A DNA stretch of 64,000 nucleotides from Tridacna crocea (Eukaryota > Mollusca > Bivalvia > Cardiida > Cardiidae), in contig OX031071.1 in NCBI GenBank assembly GCA_943736015.1, positions 14,914,119-14,978,118 on the forward strand, given 5' to 3'. The position numbers and the translations under genes were made by a program. The notes beneath the pieces were generated by a model. It was not told the origin of the DNA, made no database searches, and worked only from the letters and a program-made list of their open reading frames with translations. This document shows, one piece after another, positions 32,697-45,700 of this stretch (the first letter of the stretch is position 1; each line of letters starts with the position of its first letter).

Positions 32697-33440
32697 ATTT
32701 TACTCCATGTGGACATAAAAACATTGGATAGCTCAGTATAAGGTGAAAAGATTTCAGTTGCACAGGGGGGATTCATATCTATCAGTATCACACAGGGCAA
32801 AGTGAACATGAATATTAGTCAAATCACATTCGTCAGGAAAAAAACGAAGTTTATCTATATACAGGTCTATGTTGATATCTACAGCTGTTATAAATAAACT
32901 AGCAGACCTGAAAAATAAGAGAATAATAGATATAAATAAATAATAAAATCACTGTTACAATGACTAAAGAAAGCTCTAAAGTTGTGGAAACATGGGATGA
33001 CCAAGAAAATGTTGACTTTTACCACATTGCAACTAGAAGACCACTTCTTTTTTCTTCCAATCCACTAGTGAAAATATTGTGGCAAAAATAGGAACTGCTC
33101 ATAATGAGCGATTTCTCTTTTTGACATTTGCTTTCAAATGGTTTCATGCATCAAACCATAGTAATAAATACTTGACTTAATTGTTGTTGATTAAAAACTC
33201 ATATCTCTTTGCCTTTAATGATAGACTTCACATGGAAAAATAATACATGCTGTTGAAAATGTTTCGAGTGTCTTTGGTACTTTTCCTAGATTGCACTGCA
33301 TAAAGCTTGCAGTTTAATCTTATACCTACATTGTCTGCTTTGCAGAGACATCCTGATCAAAGCCAACCAAGGATATGGCAATTATCTGGATCTATTACTG
33401 AGACTTTCCCCAAATCTAAAGGTAATCAAACTGTCCAGAG
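32697..33440. other. Intergenic DNA without recognised features
   Basis: AT-rich sequence with a weak MITE-like hairpin near 33070-33140 (GGAACTGCTCATAATGAGCG); no coding signal. Confidence 0.55.
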
Positions 33441-33605
33441 TTATAACCCCTACAAAGACAGCTTTTAAAAACACTGTGGAAAAGGGAGAAAATGCAGGTT
33501 GCCTTCTGCTCGGGGAGACAAGATTCACCACAAACGTGAACAAATTTCCAAGTCCCCTGCCACCTGACTGTACAATAAATTTATTATTTTGCAAAGTTTT
33601 TCCGC
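33440..33605. mobile_element. MITE scrap plus half palindromic repeat
   Basis: A partial A left arm and core end at GCAGGTTG. DNA matching one arm of the repeat at 13.85-14.05 kb follows (AACAAATTTCCAAGTCCCCT). Confidence 0.65.
33580..33585 (-). terminator. Candidate poly(A) signal of DGKQ
   Basis: The minus strand reads AATAAA about 58 bases after the DGKQ stop. It lies in half of a palindromic repeat that is also present at 13.8-14.05 kb, so the repeat may supply the signal. The use of this site is inferred. Confidence 0.5.
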
Positions 33606-33642
33606 TGAAAAGCTGACATACCACGACGTAGCACTTACAATG

Positions 33643-33771
33643 TTAAAGAGGTCCACCACTATTTTCTTCACTAGGTGACTGAGCTTTTAAGCCGTCATTG
33701 TCTGGGAAAAATATACTGGGCTCTGTATTTCTTCTTCGGATCTTATTTTTGTTTTTCTTTAACATTGTTGC
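33643..33771 (-). CDS. DGKQ: DGKQ terminal exon
   Basis: The acceptor is ACTTTCAG. The exon encodes [20 protein letters not shown] and a polar tail ending SGGPL, then TAA. The basic ML(K/R)K start matches the region after the accessory domain in theta kinases. Confidence 0.93.
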   Translation of the reverse strand, partial: ATMLKKNKNKIRRRNTEPSIFFPDNDGLKAQSPSEENSGGPL

Positions 33772-36700
33772 CTGAAAGTTTAAACAATATATTATTGATA
33801 TTTTCTATAAGAATTACAACTGTAACGGAGTATCGCTGACCCTTTATCAAGAGATTTTGTGTTACAATTATTTTCAGTTATATGGTCAAGGCCTGTTAAC
33901 CTATCAATGCTTTCCTGGAGCTATGTTAGACAATTTTCAGCATTCTTTCAAAAACCATACACTGTTCTTCAAAACAAAAATTATGGCAATATACAGAAAC
34001 ATGGGCACCACATGCAGATGTTAATGCTCCACTGCAGTTGCTTTAACACTTTACCACTCAATCCCTACTTTTGACGACCCTGAGAAAGAAGCCTGTAGAA
34101 AACATTGTGGGTAAAGGAGAAAATGCTGGTAACCAGCATTTTCTCCTTTTCCCACAATAATTTCTACCCTTCACAAAACAAATTTCAAATATTCAGTCAC
34201 CTTTATTTTGTCGTCTGCAAATGCTTTCAATTTGGACCAGTCTAAAATTTTCTCTTTTGGTAAAGAGTTAATACTTTACCTCACAATCCCATCTATTAAC
34301 AACCCTGAGAAAGAAGCCTTTTTAGAACATTGTGGTAAAAGGAGAAAAATGCTGATAAACAACAATTTGTCACGAGCAATTTCACCTTTTGCCACAATGT
34401 TTTCCAAAGGCTCTTACAAGCAATGCGTAGAAATAAGTATCTATGGAGTAAAGGGTTAAATACCCACAACTTTCAATGACAAATACGGCAATCATTGACA
34501 TTTTATTGGAAAACAACAAACAAAGAGAGACAACTGACTCTGTGGATGGCTTTCATGATTGGTGTATTAGCATACTAAAGTGTAACATTTTGACTAATCC
34601 AAGTACAAATCAATGCATACTTAGTCGGTGCACAAGACAAGTCAGCATACCATAATTCGGACCATATTTCATTGAGTGTACATACAAAATCTTTTTCTGC
34701 TGTGTGTGTTATTTCACCCGATTCAATGCATGCATTGGATCAGGAAAATTTACTTGTATGTAATAAAAATTTAATCACCATAATACAGACAATTTCAAGG
34801 CTATCTCAATACCCTTAACTATTGTTCAAAAACAGCCCTCTAAAATTCATTACTTACCTTTAAAGCTGAGCGCAGTACTACAACTTGACCCGCAGGCTGT
34901 ATCCACGGCTCGCCATCAACTTGCACAGGCAAGTCAGTCAACAATGTGATTCTCAACTACATAATAAACAGAGACACTCATTAAAATATATAAACATTAT
35001 ACAACAAATTTACACCACATATAAAGCAGTAAACATAAAACTGCTAAGCATGACTTGAGGATCTTTTGTGGACCATGTCCATCAAGATCTGACTGCAAAG
35101 AATATGCTGGCTGATCTTTTATCTACTCTGAATGATTGACTGCCCACAAAAGGTCAGTGAGTTGCACCTGGCAGAGTAAGGGTTAACAAGCAATAATTTT
35201 GTGTCAAGCCAGCTTCTGTTTTTTTTAGAGAAGGCAAGTATCTTAAAAAAATCCAGTAACAAGTGAGTGCTTTTACGTACTCATTACAAAACCACATAAC
35301 TTAAGATTTCTCCAGTTTGAAAGCATTGGCAGAAAACAAACTACATGTATGTGTTGCTAATAAGGTGAAATTTTTCTATGGAAGGGAAGGAAACATTTTG
35401 GGAAAAGAAAAAAAAATCATCAAATGGTTTATTCCTCGAATGTCGCAAAGAAAGTACAAAAAAAAACAGTTGTTTAACTCTATACCACATGACAAAAATT
35501 TAGACTAGTCTAAACTCATAGCATTTGCAGATGATGGCTTAATGTTGATAAATGATGAAATTTGTCATTGATGGAGTAGAAAACATTGTGGGAAAAAGAG
35601 AAAATGCTGTTAATAAGCATTTTCTTCTTTTCCCACTATGTTTTCAAAAGGTTTTTCTGCTTTTCCTACAGGGTCATTTAAACTTATAATTGTGTGGTAA
35701 AGAGTTAACCCTTTACCACACAATCCCGACTTTTAACAACCCAAGGGAGAAGTCTTCCGAAAACATGGTGGGAAAAGGAGAAAATGCTGGTAACCAGCAT
35801 TTTCTCCTTTTCCCAAAGTGTTTTCTACCTTGCTAGAAACAAATATCAATTTTTGAGTTACATTTGTCATCTGAAAGTGCTTTCAATTTGGATCAGTTTT
35901 GAAATATTGTTGTTTGGTAAAGAGTTAACCCATTACCACACAATCCCTACTTTTGACGCCCCTGAGAAAGAAGCCTTTAGAAAACATTGTGGGAAAAGGA
36001 GAAAATGCTGGTAACCAGCATTTTCTCCTTTTCCCACAATGTTTTCTACCCTTCGCAAATCAAATTTCAAATTTCCAGTCATTTTTATGTTGTCGTCTGC
36101 AAATGTTTTCGATCTGGACAAGCCTAAAATATTGTTGTTTGGTACAGAGTTAAGCATGTACTATTACTCACATGGCCCCCCTGAGCCACCCTTATTCCAG
36201 TTCGTAGGCCACTATGAATTTGGGCCATGTGCACTACCCCTGTGATCCCTACCACCTCTAGGTTACCGTCATAGTGGGTAGGTTTCTGAAATTGGTCCTC
36301 CTTCTCTGGGCCCCATGGATTGGCCCCTGAGCCCCAGCTGTGAGCAGACAGAAAATTACATTGTTATGATACAAAGACACATGTGAAATTAGGACTAACT
36401 AGAGCTGTCACTGAATGTGACTTTATACCCCTGCTAGTGCTTTGACAGTATTTTGTACACAGACGTACACACACACAGACACTCGAAGAAACACAGACAG
36501 ATACGCAGACGGACACATAGACAGACACGCTGACTTCAGTATACCCTGAAAACATTCGTATAAGCGGATATATAATATTACAATGATCCATGAAAAAAAA
36601 TGCCATTCACATGTTAGAAGGTTGTTTCGATGCCTGAAATAATGTAAGATTTACACATAAGATGGTGGTTTCATATATAGACTGTAGTGTATTACACAAA

Positions 36701-39700
36701 CAATCCCTGTCTGCAATAACCCAGAGGAAATGCATTTCAGCTCAAATCATACGTAAAGCAATAATGACCTGGAGATAACAGGCCTTTGAACACATCTTGG
36801 GAAAAAGAGGAAATGCTGCTAAACAGCATAATCTCTATTTCCTAAAATGTTTTCTATCCTTTCAAAGACAATTTTCACCATTCGAGCCATATCTAATTTG
36901 CCATTTGCAAATGCTCTGGATTTAGATTTGGAATATTCCAACATTTAGTTGTTCAGTAATGAGTTACAAAAGGACTAACATCTGAATAAGAAAAGGCTCT
37001 GTCTTGGAATTCTACAATACTGAGGACCATTAACTCTTTACCCCATTAGGCGTTTCTATGGTATCTCTAATTGACCCTAAATAACAGCAAGGATGAAGCC
37101 GTTTCTTATGTGTATATGACACCTTTTGATAGCATTGAAAACATTGTGACAAAAGGTGAAATTGCTCGTGACGAGCAATTTCACCTTTTGTCACAATGTT
37201 TTCCAAAGGCTCCTACAAGCAATGCGTAGAAATGAGTATCTATGGAGTAAAGGGTTAAACACCTAAAAATTACTTCTTAACACAAAATTGAGGCAGGCAA
37301 CTTTATATATCCTCATAAATCATAGGTTATAAACATAAATTATAGTTAACTTTCCACCAAACAACAGAACCTTGGACATATCCAAACAGATGGTTACTGC
37401 AGACAAAAAAAGTGTTTCAAAAGTTTTAAATTTGTTCATGAGGACAGTAAAAAACATTGTAGAAAAAGGAGAAAACTCTGGTTACCAGCATTTCTCCTTT
37501 TTCCACAATATTTTCAACAGCCTTCTTTGGGGTTGTTACATTATAGGATCCTTCATGACCAGCATTTTCTCCTTTTCCCACAATGTTTTCTAAAGGCTCC
37601 TTTCTCAGGGGCGTCAAAAGTAGGGATTGTGTGGTAATGGGTTAATAGCTTCATTAATAATTCAATGGTCACATGTTGGCTGCACCTGGTTTTTCAAAAG
37701 TGAGAAACTGGAGGACAAACTCTCTCAAAGGAATTAACAACCTAGAAGAAACATGTACCACTTCCACCTGAAATAAGATTTTCTTGATGGGCCAAAGATG
37801 AAAAATATGGCTCAAGTAAGTTGTAGAATGAACCCTAGTTAATTAAATGATACAGAAACAAAACCACAAAACTTACTAACCTCAATATGTTCAGTATAAT
37901 AATCCCCTCACAGGGAGGTAAATCGACTAATTTACCATCGACCTCCAGCTTTATACATCGATGAAGGTCTTTACAGGTATGTTTGTTCACCATTTTACGG
38001 AGACTCATCTGTACATACACTTTCTTGTTATGTAATCTGTTAATATGCAGAAAAAATATGTTTGTATCATGTTATATACTGCTCTTAACAGTATTTCAGC
38101 TATATCACAGGGATGGCTAACTTACTAGGCTGAGATGTGCAGTGCCTTGCCAAAGGACATTCATATCAAAACGAGCACCTGAGGTGAGGATCAAAACCCA
38201 GAACCTCTTCATAGAAACAACAACAACAACTTTCTTCACAACTCCGCACACTTCTCCTACAAAATATGATTATCAAGTTACCACCTGCAGAGAGGTCAAG
38301 CAGTAGTGGTTTACCAAATAATGTAAATTTTGGTACAGAGGGACAAATTGCTAGCAACAAGCCATTTCTCCTTTCTCCTATACCAAAATATCTTTTAAAC
38401 ACATTTGTGACCCATCACACAAAAAGAGGCCATCTGGGATTTCTGTACATCAATTAGATGAAAACAGATTAACGATAGTGCAGGTCAATTTAAGTTGGTA
38501 GTTCAAAAATGATTGTATAACAAGGTACAATGACCACTTTCATACAGAAAATGTCATTGAAGCGAAAAGGGTCAACCCAAGTCAGCCTGCACAATTCGCA
38601 CAGTCTTACCTGGGTTGACACGTTCGCAGTTCCCTGAAGGTCCCTTTTTGCTTGATGGGTCACATTTACATGGTTCATGTGTAATTGCTTAGATCTAGGT
38701 TCATTAAACATATCTCACAAGGATACTTTCAATGTCTTCTATTGCAAATCTGCATGTTTCCAAGCTCTTCAAACAATACAAAAAGTGAAAGAAACACTAT
38801 GTATAAGAAAGAACAAAATTTCTTCAAAGTACTGGCAATAAAGCCATTGTTTTGTTAAAAGAAATAGCCCCTTTTCCTAGAAAGTTTTTGAGACAAATCA
38901 ATAGTTTAACAATTAGTATCTATATTTATGCCAAAAGCAGACTTCAGGTATTGGTACAACAAAACCCAAGAAGAGCACTGCATGCAGGTACTAACTCTTA
39001 AATACCATCGCTTTTTCAATAAGAGTAAATGATCCATGTTTTCTATGAAAATAGTAACGCTAATAACCAAAGCACTGCATGCCGGTACCACCATTCAGCT
39101 CTAGTAACTTGATTTTTAGGGAAAATTCTAGGGGGGAAAAGTGGCATAACTGTGTCAAAGATACTTTGATCTTTAGTCTGCTTATATTTTAACCCTTTCC
39201 CAACGGACAAATTTAAGCCTCTCCCAAAATGACAGAATCTGCAGACGACATTTTAAGATATTGGTACAAATTAGTTTAGGTTTCTGATAGGGTAATAAAC
39301 ATTGTGGGAAAAGGAGAAAATGCTGGTTACCAGCATTTTCTCCTTTTCCCACAAAGTTTTCAAAAACCTTCTTTTTCAGGGTCGTGAAAACCAGGGATTG
39401 TTAGGTAAAGGATTAAGGTTATCCTTCTGATAGCTGATATGCCTGAAGTTGAAGTAAATTTCTTCAGTAATAACAATCTTATCACAAATTGTAAAATCTT
39501 TTGCAAGATGGTGACATAAACGACGATGACAACACCAGGGCTCTAACTATACATAAGACCTCCAACTACCCACCGACTATTAAACTTATCTGGCTTTTCT
39601 TCTCTGGCCTGGTGAAAGTCTAATGATATGTCTGCATCTATACCAATCCCGAAATAATTGTTCATCACAAATATCGTGGTGGTGTCCTCGTTCGTGTTTG

Positions 39701-42700
39701 CAGAGTTGGTGACGTTTGCAATGTTTATTTTTGTCTCATTTTGCTCTTTCTCATCCGGATGAAAAATCACTGTCCACCTTGAATGGAAATGTAGATAAAA
39801 GCTAGAAAAACTCATTGTCCACCATATGCATGTATGTACAAAAAGTGGTCAAGAAGCTTAACTCATTACCACACAGTCCCGACTTTTAATGACCCTGAGA
39901 AAGAAGCCGATAAAAAACATTTTGGGAAAAGGAGAAAATGCTGGCAACCAGCATTTTCTCCTTTCCCCAAAATGTTTTATACCCTTTTCAAAACAAGTTT
40001 CAATTTTTCAGTCACATTTATTCTGTTGTCTGCAAATGCTTTCAATCTGGACAAGTCTAAAAACTTTGTAATGTGGTAAAGAGTTAAAAAGATATGAATT
40101 ACTTTACTTGCACTTGCTGCCTGGAGAGACCTGATAACACTTAACGCTAAAAATGTTATGACAAAAAAAAATTGTGTACCATGGGCTCTAATACATGGAT
40201 GGAGATGCTGCTCAACTGGAATCTTAACCAAGCCAATCATCTTTTCACACATTCAGATAAATCTGATAAAATTTCAGTGAAATCCAATAATTTTCTACCA
40301 CATCCAGATTAAATTAGGATGTGAGGGAAAAATGAAAGGACAGACATAAAAGACATACCAAATTCTTATGGTTTCAAATGGGGTTGTACTCTGTTTTCAG
40401 CCTGACTACATTGCAAGTTTAACTCTTTACCAAACGACAAAATTTTGGGCTAAACCAAATTGAAAGCATTTGCAGACGACAAAATAAATGTGAATTAAAA
40501 TATGAAATTTGATTTGGAAAGGGTTGAAAACATTGTGGGAAAAGGAGAAAATGCTGTTACCAGCATTTTCTCCTTTTCCCACAATGTTTTCAAAGGTTTT
40601 CTTTCTCGTCGTCAAAAGTCGGGATTGTGTGGTAAAGAGTTAATCTTTATCAAATGACGAATATTTTTATCAGAAAATTGAACGCATCTGCAGTAACGTA
40701 TTAAATGTTACTCAAATGATGGTAACCAGCATTTCTCCTTTTTCCCCACATATTTCAAAAGCCCTCTTGTTCAGGGTTGCTAAAATCTCAGTATGTGTGG
40801 TAAAGGTATTTTGAACAAATAGGAAAGTTTGTAATATATACCTATATTTTAGAAGAATCTTTTACCAAATATCCAATTACTGTTACAAGATTCGGGTTTT
40901 ATGCATGTCAACCACTCATTACAAGAACTTTCTCCCTTTGCGAGAATGTTTTCCCATGTATCCATATATGAAAAGGGAGTTTTCTGAACTGTCTTCTGAC
41001 AACCTGTTTTATGGGTTAATGAGCAACACAGAACAGGTACTGACCGTTATTACCTATTATGCAATACAATCAACAGTAAGCAAAGTCTAAACAACATTTT
41101 TGGAGGTAAACAGTTAATCCTTAACTTTGGTTACAAACAGTTCCAATATCAAAACCTGTAAAAATTACTATCTTACCTGTTAACCCATTTCTCCATAGAT
41201 ACTCATTTCTGTGCATTGCTTGTAGGAGCCTTTGGAAAACATTGTGGCAAAAGGTGAAATTGCTCCTGACGAGCAATTTCACCTTTTGCCACAATGATTT
41301 CTATGCTATCAAAAGGTCTCATATACACATAAGAAACAGCCTCATCCTTGCTGTTATTTAGGGTCAATCAGAGATACCATAGAAATGCCTTATGGGGTAA
41401 AGGGTTAAGCTATCAAGGAAGGAAAATAAAGAGAAGGAGACTTTGCTCACTTACCTATCCAGTTTGATATCTTCTGCATCAATTACATCCCGTAAATAGT
41501 TTAAAGGATCTTCCCCACCCGTATAACCCGGTCCCCAGCGTAAAACTCTGGCTAAATCATTACCTAGATGGAATTTAAAAAACACATTACAATGGCACCC
41601 ATATATCATGTTGAAAGGTGTGTTTTAATGAATTTGGCCAGTAACTCTATGTATATGGCAAACTAGTAATCTAGCAATCTCTTTCATCAAACATGCAAAA
41701 GTCAAGTCAACCTTGTCTTCAGAAAACCAGCAAGGGAACTTACATGAAAAGAAAGACTCCTTTTCAATTGACTACTTAATATAGACTTATAGGAATTCAT
41801 ATCTAGAATTTGTCACAATGGTTTTATAACACAGGAGGTTACTACCGTAATTCCCCTAAGTATTCGGACACCCTAAATTTTCGGACACCATTAATTATTT
41901 TCCAAAATAATTCATTTTTTGTCCCTAAGTTCGGACACTTGGTAAAATAATTGTCCCTAAATTTTCGGACACGAAATTATGATGGTTTAGAAGACCCGCA
42001 GTACTCTACCAAACAACAAATTAAAATGCTTTAAAAGTTGACGAAGACCCGCTGCACTCTTTCCCAAACAACAAATTAAAATGGTTTAGAACTTGACGAA
42101 GACCCGCTATACTCTTTCCCAAACAACAAATTAAAATGGTTCAGAAGATTGACAAAGGTCTGCAATACTTTCCCAGACAACAAATTAAAGACTTCCAAAC
42201 TGAAAGAGTTTGCATACGACAAAGGCTTGTTTGGGATATGGTAAACTTTTACAAAACGAAAATGTTATTGGACTAGATAAAATTCGAAGGATTCGCAGAC
42301 GACAATTACATTTTCCTAAAATGATTTTTGATTGGATAACAAAGAAAACAGTGGGGGAAGAGGAGAAAATAATTAATCCCAGCGTTTTCTCCTTTTCCAA
42401 CAATGTTTTCAAAAGGTTCTACCCCAGAATCGTTTAAAGTCGTGATTGTGTGGTAAAGAGTTAATTAGCAAGTACCTGAGAAGAGTAAATCGATCTATGT
42501 TTTAAGCTTAAATCCTTTGTTTGGTATCTGATTGATCGCGGTAGACTGAATGCAGGTGCTAATATGTGTTGCACAGGCTGTATATATTTAGTCCAATACC
42601 CATTATGCATTAAAGATGTAAATCTTATCGATAAACGCTATAAAATACACTTTTAATGAATAACGGGATGGCTAGTTGTAATGACCTGTACACAGACATG

Positions 42701-45700
42701 TTGGCATGGAGACAAGCACGTGTATGGGTGACGTAACCAATTTTAGTCAGGTCAAGTATAACCCTTATCATGACCATGATTTAGGATTGTTTAGCGAAGT
42801 AGCTATTTGCGTTCGAATACGTAATTGTGTGAACTCTTTTTACAAGTAAGTTTTATTAATCCATAAAGGTCGATCTCATGTCAGTTCTTTTCGGGAAATA
42901 TATGCCTTACTGTATGTTGTACATACTGTACGATGTCTGTTAAAGGATATGTTATTTCTATTAAAGGATATGTTGTTGTTGTTGTTGTTGTTGGAAAGAG
43001 ATTTCCCGAAATTTTCGGACAGTCACCCAAATAATTTAATAAGTTTTCGGACACCAAAAAAAATAATTATTTTTTCCCGTCCGAATACTTGGGGGAATTA
43101 CGGTACATACAAATGGTTGTAATCTAGGTAACTTCTATTAACTCATTACATAACAGTTTTTTTTTCTGCATCAAAATTGAAAACGCTTAAAGAGGATAAA
43201 GTAAATGTGGCAAAAATGAAACAATCTATCTAACCTCCCTCTTTGGGATCATTGAAATATAGCATTGTTGAAAAAGGCTAAATGGAAAATTAAATGCTAC
43301 AAAATCCTAAGAAACAAGAGCATTATAAATGTCAGTTTTTAAAAAAGTCAGAGTTTTTGAACAATGACACTGATGCTAGGGCTATGGTAATTCTATATCA
43401 TTTTTTTAGAAAACAGCTAAGCTGATATAATGTACAAATACCTGTGCCCAGAGGAAGTATGGAGAGTGGCGGGGACTGACAAATGGCATCCTGACCTACA
43501 TTGTCTAAACAAGACAACACCCAGCCTACGGTACCATCTCCACCACACGCAAGTATTTTATAATAAGGAACATTTCGGAACACATATAGACTGAAATTAG
43601 ACAAAGACACAAGGGAAATTAGTGACGTCTCTTGAACGAAAGTGTTTGCTTTCTGGACAGTTTTTTAACTTTATAATAGGCAATATTTGGGAATACATGT
43701 AAAAAGAAATACATAAAGAGAAAGAAAAGCCATCAAAGATGTGACTTCAACCAGAATAATTTAAAATTGTTTAACTCTTTACCAAATAACAATATCTTAG
43801 ACTGGTCCAAATAGAAAGCATTTGCAGACGACAAAATAAAAGTGACTGAAAATTTGAAATGTTTTGTGAAGAGTAGAAAAAATTGTGGGAAAAGGAGAAA
43901 ATGCTGGTTAACAGCATTTTCTCCTTTTCCCACAATGCTTTCTAAAGGCTTCTTTCTCAGGGGCATCAAAAATAGGGATTGTGTGGTAATGGGTAAATAT
44001 ATAGGATGACATCTTCATTTTTCGGAAGATCTTTGATCTAAACAGCTCCCTTATGTAGTCAAGCCTACACCATCCAAATCTTTGATCTATACAGTCCCCT
44101 CATGTAGCCAAGCCTATACCATCTAAATCTTTGATCTATACAGTCCCCTTATGTAGCCAAGCCTATAACATAAACATCTTTGATCTATACAGTCCCCTTA
44201 TGTAGCCAAGCCTATAGCATCAAAATCTTTGATCTATACAGTCCCCTTATGTAGCCAAGCCTATACCATCGAAATCTTTGATCTTTAGTCGAGCCTATAC
44301 CATCAAAATCTTTGATCTGTACAGTCCCCTAATGTAGTCGGGCCTACAGCATCAAAATCTTTGATCTATACAGTCCCCCTTATGTAGTCGAGCCTACACC
44401 ATCCAAATCTTTGACCTATGCAGTCCCCTTAATGTAGTCGAGCCTACACCATCCAAATCTTTGACCTATGCAGTCCCCTTAATGTAGTCGAGCCTACACC
44501 ATCCAAATCTCTGATCTATGCAGTCAGTCCCCTTATGTAGTCGAGCCTACACCAACAAAATCTCTGATCTATGCAGTCAGTCCCCTTATGTAGTCGAGCC
44601 TGCACCAACAAAATCTTTGATCTATGCAGTCAGTCCCCTTATGTAGTCCAGCCTGCACCATCAAAATCTTTGATCTATGCAGTCAGTCCCCTTATGTAGT
44701 CGAGCCTACAGCATCAAAATCTTTGATCTATAGTCCCCTTATGTAGTCGAGCCTACAGCATCAAAATCTTTGATCTATAGTCCCCTTAATGTAGTCGAGC
44801 CTACACCATCAAATTCTCTGATCTATGCAGTCCCCTTATGCAGTCGAGCCTACACCATCAAATTCTCTGATCTATACAGTCCCCTTATGTGGCCGAGCCT
44901 GCACCATCAAAATCTTTGATCTATACAGTCCCCTTATGCAGTCGAGCCTACAGCATCAAATTCTTTGATCTATGCAGTCCCCTTAATGTAGTCGAGCCTA
45001 CACCATCAAATTCTTTGATCTATACAGTCCCCTTATGTAGTTGAGCTTACACCATCAAAATCTTTCTATCAAGTTTCAATAGATTTTATTTAGAGCTGTT
45101 GTGAGTGGTTGAGTCTATGTATTTGGCATTGAAAGAGTTAACCCTTTACCACACAATGACGACTTTTAACGATCCCAGGAAAGAAGCCTTTTGAAAACAT
45201 TTTGGGAAAAGGAGAAAATGCAGGTAACCAGCATTTTCTCCATTTCCCCAAATGTTTTCTACTGCATCTAAAATGATTGCACTGTTTGATCCACATTGAA
45301 ATTGTCATCCGTAAACACTTTCAATTTGGACAAGACTTAAATTTTGTGGTCCAGTAAAGGGTTAACTCATTACCAAACAACAAGATTTCAGGTTTGTCCA
45401 AATCGAAAGTTTTTGCAGACAACAAAATTAAAGTGACTGAAAATTTGAAATTTGTTTTGTGAAGGGTAGAAAACATTGTGGGAAAAAAAAAATAACCAGC
45501 ATTTTCTCCATTTCCCACAATATTTTCTAAAGGCTTCTTTCTCAGGGGTGTCAAAAGTAGGGATTGTGTGGTAATGGGGTTAACAAAATGACTACTTACC
45601 CTGGCAGAGGACCTCCGTTCTCAAGATTGAAAACTTGATGAGGGTTAAGAAGTTTTCTAAAAGAAGTGATCAAGTTTAGACCTTGGCATCCACCACTTTT

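Larger units (their letters stand above)
41849..43103. mobile_element. TA-flanked inverted-repeat element
   Basis: The ends CCGTAATTCCCCTAAGTATT and AATACTTGGGGGAATTACGG are inverted and each is bordered by TA, as with Tc1/mariner-type insertions. Subterminal ATTTTCGGACAC words repeat. Inside are a 57 bp tandem repeat and a hairpin MITE. No transposase frame is visible. Confidence 0.75.

Noticed and set aside
39543-39815. Standalone 90-codon gene
   Set aside because: It is DGKQ exon 39574-39777 extended into flanking introns; splice sites and phase show the true limits.
44030-45067. CRISPR-like array
   Set aside because: The repeat units are contiguous with no unique spacers, in an animal intron; it is a minisatellite.
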